Source: Bradyrhizobium cajani
Lineage (GTDB): Bacteria; Pseudomonadota; Alphaproteobacteria; Rhizobiales; Xanthobacteraceae
DNA: 64,000 nucleotides
NCBI RefSeq assembly: GCF_009759665.1
Contig: NZ_WQNE01000026.1
Coordinates: 63,686 to 127,685, forward strand
Direction: 5' to 3'
In this document: piece by piece, positions 1-8,865 of the stretch
Numbering within the stretch: position 1 is the first letter of the stretch
How the letters are laid out: the number at the start of each line of letters is the position of its first letter
Notes under the pieces: generated by a model
Told to the model about the DNA's origin: nothing
Seen by the model: the letters and a program-made list of their open reading frames with translations, nothing else
The model's database searches: none
Made by a program: the position numbers and the translations under genes

Positions 1-1426
1 TGGCGCTGCCACCGGCCGAGTCGCCCTCGACGATGAAGAGCTCGGAGCCCTCGGTGCCGGCATCGGTGCAGTCGGCGAGCTTGCCGGGCAGGCGCAGCTT
101 CTTGCCGGCGGTTTTCCGCGCAGTTTCCTTTTCCTGGCGCCGACGCAGCCGCTCCTCGGCGCGGTCGATCACGAAGTCGAGCAACCTGTTGGCCATGTTC
201 GGATTGCCCGAGAGCCAGTGGTCGAACGGATCCTTCATCGCCTGCTCGACGATGCGCTGCGCTTCGGCGGTGGCGAGGCGATCCTTGGTCTGGCCCTGGA
301 ATTCCGGCTCGCGCACGAACACCGAAAGCATCACGGCCGCGCCGACCATGACGTCTTCCGAGGTGACCGAGGCCGCGCGCTTGCCCTGGCCGACGCGTTC
401 GGCGTGGTCCTTCAGCCCGCGCAAGAGCGCGCTGCGCAAACCCGATTCATGCGTGCCGCCATCGGGCGTCGGCACGGTGTTGGTATAGGACGAGAGGAAA
501 CCGTCGGCATCCGCGGTCCAGGCCACCGCCCATTCGCAGGCGCCATGCGCGCCGTTGCGGCCCGACTTGCCGGAGAAGATGTCGGGATGCACCAGCGTGT
601 CGGCGTGGATCGCGGCGGCGAGATAATCCTTCAGGCCGCCGGGGAAGTGGAAAGTTGCTTCTGCGGGCACATCCTCGATGCCCTTGAGCAACTCGGGCGC
701 GCAATTCCAGCGGATCTCGACGCCGCCGAACAGATAGGCCTTCGAGCGCGTCATCTTGAACAGGCGCTGCGGCTTGAACGCAGCCTTGGCGCCGAAGATG
801 TCGGTGTCGGGCTTGAAGCGCACGCGCGTGCCGCGCCGGTTGTTGACCTTGCCGAGGTCCTCGAGCTTGCCCTTCGGATGACCGCGCTCGAAAACCATGC
901 GATGCAGCTTCTGGCTGCGCGCGACTTCCACTTCGAGACGCGAGGAGAGGGCGTTGACAACGGAGATGCCGACGCCGTGCAGACCGCCCGAGGTCTCGTA
1001 GACCTTGGAGTCGAACTTGCCGCCCGAATGCAGCGTGCACATGATGACTTCGAGTGCAGACTTCTTCGGGAACTTCGGATGCGGATCGATCGGGATGCCG
1101 CGGCCGTTGTCGGTGACGGTCAGGAAACCGTCCGCGCTCAGATCCACCTCGATGAAGGTCGCATGTCCGGCCAGCGCCTCGTCCATGGAGTTGTCGATGA
1201 CTTCGGCGAAGAGGTGGTGCAGGGCTTTCTCATCGGTGCCCCCGATATACATGCCGGGCCGGCGCCGTACCGGTTCGAGGCCTTCGAGGACCTCGATGTC
1301 AGCCGCCGTGTAGTCTGCTTCACCGCCGCTCGCGCGCGAGGCCGCCTTGGCGGCGGGCGCGCGGGGCTTTGGCTCGTCGGCGCCGAACAAATCGTCTTTA
1401 GCTTTGGTTTTCAACTGCTTGGACAT
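1..1426 (-). CDS. parE: DNA topoisomerase IV subunit B, 5' part (cut by window edge)
   Basis: ATPase subunit of topoisomerase IV, which decatenates daughter chromosomes with ParC. About 475 residues are present from the start codon at 1426; the C-terminal part lies beyond base 1. A variable, lysine/alanine-rich N-terminus (about 40 residues) precedes the GHKL ATPase with PGMYIG and the Mg-binding EVIDNSMDEA motif (E...N). The transducer domain follows, and the TOPRIM motif EGDSAGG sits right at the window edge. The closely related GyrB is the alternative. The N-terminal extension and overall pattern fit alphaproteobacterial ParE better, but the C-terminus that would settle it is missing. Confidence 0.9.
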   Translation of the reverse strand, partial: MSKQLKTKAKDDLFGADEPKPRAPAAKAASRASGGEADYTAADIEVLEGLEPVRRRPGMYIGGTDEKALHHLFAEVIDNSMDEALAGHATFIEVDLSADGFLTVTDNGRGIPIDPHPKFPKKSALEVIMCTLHSGGKFDSKVYETSGGLHGVGISVVNALSSRLEVEVARSQKLHRMVFERGHPKGKLEDLGKVNNRRGTRVRFKPDTDIFGAKAAFKPQRLFKMTRSKAYLFGGVEIRWNCAPELLKGIEDVPAEATFHFPGGLKDYLAAAIHADTLVHPDIFSGKSGRNGAHGACEWAVAWTADADGFLSSYTNTVPTPDGGTHESGLRSALLRGLKDHAERVGQGKRAASVTSEDVMVGAAVMLSVFVREPEFQGQTKDRLATAEAQRIVEQAMKDPFDHWLSGNPNMANRLLDFVIDRAEERLRRRQEKETARKTAGKKLRLPGKLADCTDAGTEGSELFIVEGDSAGGSA

Positions 1427-1542
1427 ATATCTTGATGCGTTTTGAGGGCCGCGGGGACGGCGAATCGGTTAGGCCGACTATGCCACGGCTGGCCTGGAAA
1501 GGTCACCGCAGGTCCGCAAGGGCGGTTGTGGTTGGGAGCCAA

Positions 1543-1590
1543 TCCCGGCAATTTTACGCCGCGGGCCCGCCAATTCCCGGCAATTTGACG
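1543..1590. repeat. short direct repeat upstream of parE and dedA
   Basis: Two near-identical copies of CCCGGCAATTTKACG (1544-1558 and 1576-1590) lie about 32 bp apart in the divergent parE/dedA intergenic region. Three helical turns of spacing would suit cooperative protein binding, but no regulator is identified and a chance duplication is possible. Confidence 0.35.
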
Positions 1591-1615
1591 TCCAGGTCCG
1601 GTCCGGCCCAGCCTT

Positions 1616-1632
1616 TGTGACTTGATGTCACA
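1616..1632. promoter_or_regulatory. inverted repeat TGTGAC-N5-GTCACA
   Basis: A perfect 6-bp inverted repeat lies 70 bp upstream of dedA. It resembles CRP/FNR-superfamily half-sites (TGTGA...TCACA), but the inner spacing is one base longer than the classical site. It is a candidate operator only. Confidence 0.3.
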
Positions 1633-1701
1633 CAAGTCTCTGGCTTACCAGTCTTTTTCATCGATCAGGACCTTGAGACGGGGCGGGAAGGCTAATCTAG
1701 C

Positions 1702-2232
1702 ATGGAGCAGTTTGCGCACGCACTGGCCGATTTTGTGCGCGCTCACCAGGCTTGGGCCGCCCCGATCGTGTTCCTCCTGGCATTCGGGGAGTCGCTCGCC
1801 TTTGTTTCGCTCCTGGTCCCGGCCTGGGGCGCGCTGGTGGCGATCGGTGCGCTGATCGGGGCGAGCGGCATCAGCTTCTACCCGGTCTGGATCGCCGGCG
1901 GCGTCGGCGCCGCCCTGGGCGATTGGGTCTCGTACTGGTTCGGTTATCGCTACAAGGAGAAGGTCGCGCAGATGTGGCCGCTCTCGCGTTACCCGGAACT
2001 CCTGCCCAGGGGGGAGGAGTTCGTGCGGAGCTGGGGTGTGCCCAGCATCTTCATCGGTCGCTTCTTCGGCCCGCTGCGCGCTTCGGTGCCACTTGCCGCC
2101 GGCATCTTCGAGATGCCCTATTGGAGTTTCCAGGTCGCCAATTTCGTCTCGGCGCTGGTCTGGTCGGCGGCGCTGCTCCTGTTCGGAGACGTGATCGCCA
2201 AGCTGATGGAATGGATCTGGCGCATGATCTGA
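1702..2232 (+). CDS. DedA family membrane protein
   Basis: Predicted polytopic inner-membrane protein of 176 aa, usual size for short DedA (VTT/SNARE-associated) proteins. Members are linked to proton-motive-force-dependent lipid carrier recycling and envelope integrity. The family signature is visible: an acidic ESLAFVSLLVP segment near residue 30 and the conserved GRFFGPLRASVPLAAG stretch around residue 118, with hydrophobic segments on both sides. The ATG at 1702 is the first good start. The gene stands alone, divergent from parE and convergent with the MBL gene downstream. The substrate is unknown. Confidence 0.85.
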   Translation: MEQFAHALADFVRAHQAWAAPIVFLLAFGESLAFVSLLVPAWGALVAIGALIGASGISFYPVWIAGGVGAALGDWVSYWFGYRYKEKVAQMWPLSRYPELLPRGEEFVRSWGVPSIFIGRFFGPLRASVPLAAGIFEMPYWSFQVANFVSALVWSAALLLFGDVIAKLMEWIWRMI

Positions 2233-2256
2233 CCGGGCCGCCTGGCAGCCCGGTCA
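2230..2256. terminator. hairpin between convergent genes
   Basis: A perfect 9-bp inverted repeat (TGACCGGGC / GCCCGGTCA, 9-nt loop) begins in the dedA stop codon and lies 16 bp before the stop of the convergent MBL gene. There is no T-tract, so it may be only a 3' stabilising or weak bidirectional terminator structure. Confidence 0.4.
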
Positions 2257-2271
2257 GCGCGCGGCGATACC

Positions 2272-3273
2272 TTACAGCGAGGCATTCCAAATCGAGGGGA
2301 TCCAGCGATAGCCCGACCCATCCTTTTCCTTCTCGACGCGGACGAGACCGGGGAAGGCGGCGTGGAAGGCCTGGATCGGCATCTTCTCGGCAATAGCCAT
2401 GTCGTAGAGCTTGCGTCGCGTCGCCTGCGCCAGCGGCTTGTCGACGTCGGAGGCGATGTTCCACTCGGGATGCTTGACGAACAGGAACGCTGCGCCCGCG
2501 GTGATGTCGACCTGCACCAGCACCTTGTCCGAGCCGGACGCGACAATGAAGGAACTGTGGCCCGGGGTGTGGCCGGGGCTGGCGATGGCGGTGATGCCGG
2601 GGGCGACCTCCTTGCCGGCCTCGTATTGCGTGACCTTGCGGCCGAGCGCGTCGAACACGCGGCGGATGTTCTTGAAGTTGCTCTCGAGGATGGGATTGCC
2701 CATCCCCTTGCTCATCTCGCCGTCGTCCATCCAGAACTTCCACTCCACCGCCGGCACCATGATCTCGGCATTGGGGAAGGCCGGCTTGTTCTCGGCCGCG
2801 AGCAGTCCGTTGATGTGGTCGCCGTGGAAGTGGGAGATGATGACGGTGTCGACTGCCCCGCGGTCGATGCTGGCGGCAGCGAGGTTGTTGTGGAACTGCC
2901 CGACCTTGCCCTTGGTCTGCGCGAACTGGTCCGGTCCGAGCCCGGTATCGATGACGACGAGCTTGGGTCCGGTGTTGATGACGACCGGATTGAAAGTGTG
3001 GGTGACCTTGTCGGTTGGAAGGTGGTGTTCGGCGAAGACCTTGTTGATGTCGTCCTTCGATGCGCCGGCCGCGTAATTGTCCGGCAGGTTGATGGTCGCG
3101 ACGCCATCGCAGACCACCGTGACCTGGTGGGCGCCGACATTGTAGCGGTAGAAGCTCGCATTCTGGGTCTCGGCCAGGGGTGCTGCTGCGCTCGCGGGTG
3201 ACGTCTTCACGAAAGGCAGGAGCGCCGAGGCGGCGGCGCCGGCTAGCGTTGCGCGACGGGAGATCTCGTTCAT
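2272..3273 (-). CDS. Tat-exported MBL-fold metallohydrolase
   Basis: Metallo-beta-lactamase-fold hydrolase of 333 aa, probably periplasmic. The chosen start (ATG 3273) gives a twin-arginine leader, SRRATLAGAAASALLP, ending near ASA|AP; the open frame continues 38 codons upstream but that part has no signal character. The metal-binding core ISHFHGDHING lies near residue 150, and downstream histidines (GHTPGH) complete a two-metal site. The overall pattern matches the AttM/quorum-quenching-like or generic hydrolase branch; the substrate cannot be told. A paralogue with the same architecture lies at 19147-20118. Confidence 0.85.
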   Translation of the reverse strand: MNEISRRATLAGAAASALLPFVKTSPASAAAPLAETQNASFYRYNVGAHQVTVVCDGVATINLPDNYAAGASKDDINKVFAEHHLPTDKVTHTFNPVVINTGPKLVVIDTGLGPDQFAQTKGKVGQFHNNLAAASIDRGAVDTVIISHFHGDHINGLLAAENKPAFPNAEIMVPAVEWKFWMDDGEMSKGMGNPILESNFKNIRRVFDALGRKVTQYEAGKEVAPGITAIASPGHTPGHSSFIVASGSDKVLVQVDITAGAAFLFVKHPEWNIASDVDKPLAQATRRKLYDMAIAEKMPIQAFHAAFPGLVRVEKEKDGSGYRWIPSIWNASL

Positions 3274-3637
3274 GGCGATGTCCTGGGCTGGGTTGCGAGA
3301 GGCACGGACCGGCGGGGCTGTGCGCGTCGGTCTTTTCTCGGGAACACCCATTGGTAGCGGAAATTCCACTGCAGCCCGATGACACATCGGGGGCGGCCAT
3401 CCTGCCTCGCACCGATTTGGACTTGACCCTGGAACCCGCTGGCCTTATAGCCGCGCGCCATGATCAACGCCGCGACCATTCTGTTCGCCCGTCGCCGCCG
3501 CCGCTCCTTAGCGGTTTGGGCGGTCGATCGCGTTTGAGATCATTGTCTTTGCCGCTGGACCCGATCCGCGGCATTCTCTCTCCTGTCAGCGCGATCTGAT
3601 CCGGCGGCCCCCCTAGGAGGCCCAGCAGGAGACCACG
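3274..3637. other. 364-bp divergent intergenic region
   Basis: This region lies between the divergent MBL and paiB genes and should contain both promoters. I see no convincing gene, repeat or RNA. A purine-rich ribosome-binding site (AGGAGG and CAGGAGA) precedes the paiB start. Confidence 0.5.
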
Positions 3638-4303
3638 ATGTACACGCCACCCTTTTTCAAACAGGACCGCGCCGCGAGCCTTAGATTCGCAAGCGAGCGC
3701 GGCTTCGGCACCATGTGTGCGTTCGACGGCCAAAAGCTGGTCGCCTCGCCGTTGCCGTTCTATCTGACCTACGCCGATGACGGCACGCCGCAGGCCGCCT
3801 TTCATCTCGCCCGTCACAATCCGCTGTTAAAGTTGGCGGACGGTGCGGCGTCCTGGCTGCTCGCGGTGAGCGGCCCCGATGCCTATGTGTCGCCGGACTG
3901 GTACGTCTCGCCGGACCAGGTGCCGACCTGGCTCTACCAGGCGGTGCATCTGAGCGGGCCGGTGCGGGTGTTGTCGGACGACGAGCTGTCGGTGCAGGTC
4001 GACACGCTCAGCGACAAATTCGAAACCTGGCTGTTGCCGAAGAAGCCATGGACGTCGGGCAAGATGACGGCCGGGCGGTTCGAGGCGATGAAGAAGGCGA
4101 TCGTGGGTCTCGTCATAACGGTTGAAGAGGTCGAGGGCAGCTTCAAGCTCAACCAGCATAAATCGGACGCCGATTTCGCAGCGATCGCGAATGCGCTTGG
4201 CCAGGGTGATGCCGACGCCAGAGAGATTTCACGCTTGATGCGGCAGATCCGGCCGCAAATCTTCGCAGACGACACGAATATGCTCGAAAGGAGCGCACCA
4301 TGA
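3638..4303 (+). CDS. PaiB-family FMN-binding protein
   Basis: This 221-aa protein has the standard length and N-terminus (MYTPPFFKQD) of the PaiB/FMN-binding split-barrel family, named after the Bacillus PaiB negative regulator of protease synthesis. It probably binds flavin, and a direct DNA-binding role is doubtful because no HTH is visible. Features include the early RFASERGFGTM segment and a conserved HLARHNPLL. Its stop overlaps the argC start (ATGA), so the two are almost certainly translationally coupled, which is an unusual pairing. Confidence 0.85.
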   Translation: MYTPPFFKQDRAASLRFASERGFGTMCAFDGQKLVASPLPFYLTYADDGTPQAAFHLARHNPLLKLADGAASWLLAVSGPDAYVSPDWYVSPDQVPTWLYQAVHLSGPVRVLSDDELSVQVDTLSDKFETWLLPKKPWTSGKMTAGRFEAMKKAIVGLVITVEEVEGSFKLNQHKSDADFAAIANALGQGDADAREISRLMRQIRPQIFADDTNMLERSAP

Positions 4304-5283
4304 GCCTCGCTGAAACCACAAAAGCCCCGACCACCGGCGCGGCCAGGAAGCCCGCCAACGTCTTCGTCGACGGCGGTTCCGGCACCACCGGGCTCGGCAT
4401 CAACGAGCGGTTGAAGCTCCAGAGCGATGTCACGGTGAAGACAATCGCCGACGACAAGCGCAAGGATCTCGCGGCCAAGAAGGCGCTGATGGAGGAGGTG
4501 GATCTCGTCATCCTTTGCCTGCCTGACGATGCCGCCAAGGAGACGGTGGCACTGGTCGACAGCATGGGCGCCTCGGCGCCGAAGGTGCTGGACGCTTCCA
4601 CCGCGTATCGGGTGGCGCCGGACTGGGCCTACGGTTTTCCGGAGCTGACGCCGGACCAGGCCGGCAAGATCAGGGCTGCGAACAAAGTCTCCAATCCCGG
4701 CTGCTATCCGACCGGTGCGATCGCGCTGCTGCGGCCGATCGTCGATGCCGGACTGTTGCCTTCCGACTATCCCGTCACCGTCAATGCGGTGAGCGGCTAT
4801 TCCGGCGGCGGCAAGTCGATGATTGCGAGCTTCGAAGACGGCAGCGCGCCGTCCTTCGAGCTCTATGGCCTCGGCTTCGAGCACAAGCATCTGCCGGAGA
4901 TGCAGCTCTACTCGAACCTGACGCGGCGGCCGATCTTCATTCCCTCGGTCGGCAACTACCGGCAGGGCATGCTGGTCTCGGTGCCGCTCCAGCTCGATAC
5001 GGTGCCGGGCAAGCCTGGCGGTGCCGATCTGCAAGCCGCGCTGGCAAAGCGCTACGCCGGCTCGAAATACGTCTCGGTGATGCCGCTTCAGAACGAGGCG
5101 AGCAAGGGCGGCCGGATCGAGCCGGAGGCGCTCAACGAGACCAACATGCTCGAGCTCTACGTCTTCGCCAGCGACAAATATCACCAGGCGGTGCTGGTCG
5201 CGCGCCTCGACAATCTCGGCAAGGGCGCCTCGGGTGCGGCCGTGCAGAACATGCGGCTGATGCTGGGATTGCCGGAAGAGTAG
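4300..5283 (+). CDS. argC: N-acetyl-gamma-glutamyl-phosphate reductase
   Basis: Third step of arginine synthesis: NADPH-dependent reduction of N-acetylglutamyl-5-phosphate to the semialdehyde, in the cytoplasm. The 327-aa protein has a Rossmann motif DGGSGTTGLG near residue 22 and the catalytic cysteine in SNPGCYPTG (Cys135). A downstream SGYSGGGKS segment is typical of the shorter type-2 ArgC. It follows paiB with a 4-bp overlap, and the other arg genes are not nearby. The neighbouring transcarbamylase-like gene on the opposite strand is the only other arginine-related gene here. Confidence 0.93.
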   Translation: MSLAETTKAPTTGAARKPANVFVDGGSGTTGLGINERLKLQSDVTVKTIADDKRKDLAAKKALMEEVDLVILCLPDDAAKETVALVDSMGASAPKVLDASTAYRVAPDWAYGFPELTPDQAGKIRAANKVSNPGCYPTGAIALLRPIVDAGLLPSDYPVTVNAVSGYSGGGKSMIASFEDGSAPSFELYGLGFEHKHLPEMQLYSNLTRRPIFIPSVGNYRQGMLVSVPLQLDTVPGKPGGADLQAALAKRYAGSKYVSVMPLQNEASKGGRIEPEALNETNMLELYVFASDKYHQAVLVARLDNLGKGASGAAVQNMRLMLGLPEE

Positions 5284-5440
5284 GGCACATTCGTGCCCCG
5301 GACGCAGCGCAGCGCCTTTTGGCGGTGCGCTGCGGAGTCGGGCCCATGCCTGCCTTGCGCGTGGAAGCGAACCGCGGGCCGATACTCAGCGCTGAATGAT
5401 GTCCGCTGGAAACGGCCGAACGGAACGGCATATCGCCGGA

Positions 5441-6307
5441 CTAGGCGACGATCCATTCGAGCAAGGCGTTCTGCGCGTGCAGAAGGCAGGCTTTCGCAGC
5501 CGGGCTCTGGCAGGCGCGGTGCGACATTGCATCGGCGCTGACTTCCTGGCCCCGGGTGACGGGCGGACAGGGCAGGAAAATGACGTCGGGCCGGCATTTG
5601 TCGAGGAGCGATGCCGATATCTGGTACTCGAGAAGCCGATCCTGGCGCACGCCGTCGGGCCAGCAATCCGTGATGATCACGTCCGCATCGTGCAAGGCGT
5701 CCAGGCAGGTTGTGGCGGTAAAGTTCGGACTCGCGATGTCCTCGATATGCCACTCTGCCGGATAGATCTGGATCACCTGGAGCGGCAGCACGATGGACGC
5801 TTCGACCCATGACCGCAGGATGTTCGCGGCCGGCGCCACGCCGACGACTTTCAGTCCGTCCAGGTTTGCCCGCCTGCTCCTGACATAGGCGAGATCGCCG
5901 AGCGTTTCGCAGGGGTGGTTCGATCGCGTTCTCGCATTGACGACCGGCGCATCGGCGTGGGACGCGAGCTCGCGCAGGGCCGACAGCTCCCTGGTACGCA
6001 CCATCAGGACATCGAACCAGTTGTCGAGATATTTGGCGAGATCGGCCGTCGCCTCGCCGGTGTTGAATCTGACTGGCGCGCTTACGCAGATGCCGCCCAT
6101 GGCCTTCACGCCGAGCTCGAAGGCAGTGGTATTCCTCCATCCGCCGTCGTCAGCGATCAGTGCCGCGCGCTTGCCGGCGAGACACTGGGGCATCGCGCGG
6201 TCGCTCCATGCCCCCGCGAGTACCTGCGCGCGGTCGATGATGGACAGGATCGTGTCCGCGCCGAGGTCGTGGAATTCAAGAAAATCCCGGGCGGGCACAT
6301 GATCCAT
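5441..6307 (-). CDS. divergent ornithine/aspartate carbamoyltransferase homologue
   Basis: This 288-aa protein aligns in order with OTCases, but key catalytic motifs are altered. The carbamoyl-phosphate loop (family S-T-R-T-R) reads G-W-R-N-T at residues 56-60, so only the arginine remains. The HPCQ motif is present as HPCE (131-134). The ornithine-side HCLP motif reads PCPP (246-249), keeping the cysteine and losing the histidine, within PCPPVTRGQEV. The middle ITDCWPDGV corresponds to the TDVW segment. It is slightly shorter than true ArgF (about 305 aa). It probably uses another substrate or has lost carbamoyl transfer. It sits convergent to argC, a suggestive location. Confidence 0.7.
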   Translation of the reverse strand: MDHVPARDFLEFHDLGADTILSIIDRAQVLAGAWSDRAMPQCLAGKRAALIADDGGWRNTTAFELGVKAMGGICVSAPVRFNTGEATADLAKYLDNWFDVLMVRTRELSALRELASHADAPVVNARTRSNHPCETLGDLAYVRSRRANLDGLKVVGVAPAANILRSWVEASIVLPLQVIQIYPAEWHIEDIASPNFTATTCLDALHDADVIITDCWPDGVRQDRLLEYQISASLLDKCRPDVIFLPCPPVTRGQEVSADAMSHRACQSPAAKACLLHAQNALLEWIVA

Positions 6308-6341
6308 CGTTATGCGCCATCACACGTGTCGAAACGCGTGC

Positions 6342-6740
6342 TCAGAGCACCTTGAAGATCGCCAGCGCCAGCACGGCCTGGGCGAGGAAGCCGACGGTGA
6401 AGGCCAGCGTGCGGAACACCGGCAGGCCGAGCGTGTAGACGATGAGATGCGCGACGCGGGCCCAGAAATAAACGGCGCAGGCGAGCACGGTCCATTTGGT
6501 GGAATAGTCGATCGCGTTCAGGATCAGGACCAGCGGCGCGAAGATCACGAGGTTCTCGACCGCATTGTCATGCGCGAACATCAGCCTGTTCGCCCACTCG
6601 GCATGCGGCTTGTCGCCGCGCGAGGGGTTGGCCATGGCGCCGCCGAGGCCGCGGACCTGGCAGCGGTTGACGATGTAGGGAATCCAGAGGACGCCGGTCA
6701 GGATCACCGTCAGTGTCAGCCAGAACAATTCGCGCGTCAT
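6342..6740 (-). CDS. MAPEG family membrane protein
   Basis: This 132-aa protein has four hydrophobic segments in the arrangement of the MAPEG family (membrane-associated eicosanoid/glutathione metabolism). Features are an N-terminal helix, a polar loop with RGDKPHAEWANR, a second helix with AHDNAVENLVIFAP, and C-terminal helices containing YFWARVAHLIVYTLG and ending near residue 130. The ENL and ARxxH elements are family hallmarks. In bacteria its role is usually uncharacterised; glutathione transferase or peroxidase activity is possible. It lies 64 bp after phaC on the same strand and may be cotranscribed. Confidence 0.85.
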   Translation of the reverse strand: MTRELFWLTLTVILTGVLWIPYIVNRCQVRGLGGAMANPSRGDKPHAEWANRLMFAHDNAVENLVIFAPLVLILNAIDYSTKWTVLACAVYFWARVAHLIVYTLGLPVFRTLAFTVGFLAQAVLALAIFKVL

Positions 6741-6804
6741 AGTCCGGTCCCCTTCGTCGTCGCTGTGCCGACAGCGAGTCTATACAAGAGCGCGGCCGTT
6801 TGCG

Positions 6805-8613
6805 CTACGCGCGAACCTTGACATAGCTGCCCGGGGCTTCCTCGATCGGGGCGAGCACCTCGCTGCCGACCGCGCGCGCCGGGACCTCTTCCGGATCGAG
6901 TGCGCCCAGCCACTCGCGCCAGTCGGGCCACCACGAGCCCTTGTGCTCCACGGCGCCCTTCATCCATTCGGCGACGCTGACGTCCTTGATGTTGTCGTTG
7001 GTCCAGTACTGGTACTTGTTGGAGGCCGGCGGATTGACCACGCCGGCGATGTGGCCCGAGCCCGACAGTACGTATTTCACCGGGCCGCCGAAGAATTGCG
7101 AGCCGTACAGCACCGATTCCGCCGGCGCGATGTGGTCCTCGCGCGTCGCCAGATTGTAGACGGGCACCTTGACCTTGGAGAGATCGAGCAGCGTGTTGTC
7201 GAGCACCATCGTGCCGGTGGAGAGCCGGTTCTCCAGATAGCAATTGCGCAAATAGTAGGAATGGTTCGCCGCGGTCATCCGGGTTGCATCCGAATTCCAG
7301 TGCAGCAGGTCGAACGCGCTCGGCTGCTGGCCCTTCAGATAGTTGCTGACGACGTAGGACCAGATCAGATCGTTGGAGCGAAGCATGTTGAAGGCCATCG
7401 CCATCTTCGAGCCTTCGAGCACGCCGGCCGCCTTCATGTCCTGCTCGAGGGCTGCGATCTGCTCCTCGTCGACGAAGACGAGGAGGTCGCCGGCATGGGT
7501 GAAGTCGACCTGTGCCGCAAAGAACGTCGCCGAGGCCACGCGCTGGCGGCGCTTCTCGGCAAGCCAGGCCAGCGTCGTCGCGAGCATCGTGCCGCCGACG
7601 CAATAGCCGGCGGTGTGTACCTTCATCTCGCCGGTGACCTTCTCGATCACGTCCATCGCCGTGAGCGGGCCTTCCTTCATGTAGTCTTCCCAGCTCTTGT
7701 TGCCGAGCCGCTTGTCGGGATTGACCCATGAGATCACGAACACGGTGATGCCCTGGTCGACGCACCACTTGATGTAGGACTTCTCCGGCTTGAGATCGAG
7801 AATGTAGAACTTGTTGATCCAGGGCGGCACGATCAGGAGCGGGGTGCGCAGCACCTTCTCCGTCGTCGGCGCGTACTGGATCAGCTGCATCATCTCGTTC
7901 TGGTAGATCACCTTGCCCGGCGTCGTCGCCATGTTGACGCCGACGACGAGATTGTCCGGATTGGACTGGCGGATCTTCAGCATGCCCTTGCCGGCCGCGA
8001 TGTCCTCCGCCAGCATCGTCAGTCCGCGCGCGAGGTTTTCGCCGCTGCTCGCCATCGTCTCGCGCAGCACTTCCGGATTGGTCAGCACGAAGTTCGAAGG
8101 CGACAGCGCGTTGGTGACCTGCTGGACGTAGAACTCGGCCTTGCGGCGGGTCTGCGGATCGAGCCCGTCGGCGTCGCGCACCAGCTCCTGCGCCCATTTG
8201 GTCGTGAGCAGGTAGAGCTGCATCACGAAATCGAAGAACTGGTTCGACGTCCATTCCGGATCGGCGAAGCGCTTGTCGCGCGGCGAGGGCGCGATCGCGG
8301 GCGGGGCCTCCTGGCCGGCCATGCGCCGCACCGCCGAGCCCCAGAGGTCGAGATAGTCCTTGGCGAGCTTGGTCTGGAGATCGGACGAGCGCGCGGTGTC
8401 CGACAGCCAGTATTCGGCGACGGAGGTGAAGGTCTTGACGACTTCGGTGAGCTCGGCCGGCGGGCGGTCCTGCACCTCGCCGCTCTCGCGCGGCTTGAGG
8501 TAGGCAGCCAGCGCCTTGCCGCCGCTCTCCATCGCCCGCGCGACATTCATCGCGAAGGCTTCCGCATCGAACTTCGTCTGGGATTTGGGCGTGTCGGTCG
8601 TGGCAGTGCTCAT
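6805..8613 (-). CDS. phaC: class I poly(3-hydroxyalkanoate) synthase
   Basis: Polymerises (R)-3-hydroxyacyl-CoA into storage polyester at the granule surface. The 602 aa fits class I enzymes. The lipase-like box GYCVGG (catalytic Cys near residue 334) is present, with Asp in TREDHIAP (about 492) and His in GSGHIAG (about 522), completing the triad. A PDKRLGNKSWEDY stretch matches the region typical of PhaC. phaA, phaB and phaR are not in the window. A 250-bp upstream region separates it from a divergent lipoprotein gene. Confidence 0.95.
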   Translation of the reverse strand: MSTATTDTPKSQTKFDAEAFAMNVARAMESGGKALAAYLKPRESGEVQDRPPAELTEVVKTFTSVAEYWLSDTARSSDLQTKLAKDYLDLWGSAVRRMAGQEAPPAIAPSPRDKRFADPEWTSNQFFDFVMQLYLLTTKWAQELVRDADGLDPQTRRKAEFYVQQVTNALSPSNFVLTNPEVLRETMASSGENLARGLTMLAEDIAAGKGMLKIRQSNPDNLVVGVNMATTPGKVIYQNEMMQLIQYAPTTEKVLRTPLLIVPPWINKFYILDLKPEKSYIKWCVDQGITVFVISWVNPDKRLGNKSWEDYMKEGPLTAMDVIEKVTGEMKVHTAGYCVGGTMLATTLAWLAEKRRQRVASATFFAAQVDFTHAGDLLVFVDEEQIAALEQDMKAAGVLEGSKMAMAFNMLRSNDLIWSYVVSNYLKGQQPSAFDLLHWNSDATRMTAANHSYYLRNCYLENRLSTGTMVLDNTLLDLSKVKVPVYNLATREDHIAPAESVLYGSQFFGGPVKYVLSGSGHIAGVVNPPASNKYQYWTNDNIKDVSVAEWMKGAVEHKGSWWPDWREWLGALDPEEVPARAVGSEVLAPIEEAPGSYVKVRA

Positions 8614-8865
8614 GAGCAGAACAGTAACGATTCATTCCGTATTCGTCACCGCGAAGCTGGCACGTTTGGCGTTAAACACTCTCGAAGATGTGCTGCACTG
8701 CGATAAGTTTTCTTGGTTCCGTCACAATCAGGCCGCACCGTGAGGGTTGGTGGGCCTTGGATGTTTTGTCGCTCGCACCATTTGGGCAGCAATGGTTTGA
8801 GCGCGGGTCGGTTGTTGGTTAAGCTTCCAACAGCCGGGCGTTGGGACGAGTAGGGGATTTCCCGA

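Noticed and set aside
218..1435. 405-codon plus-strand frame over parE
   Set aside because: Antisense to the clearly conserved ParE frame.
6737..8635. 632-codon frame overlapping phaC on the same strand
   Set aside because: Out-of-frame shadow of the PHA synthase with arginine-rich composition; the phaC frame has all catalytic motifs.
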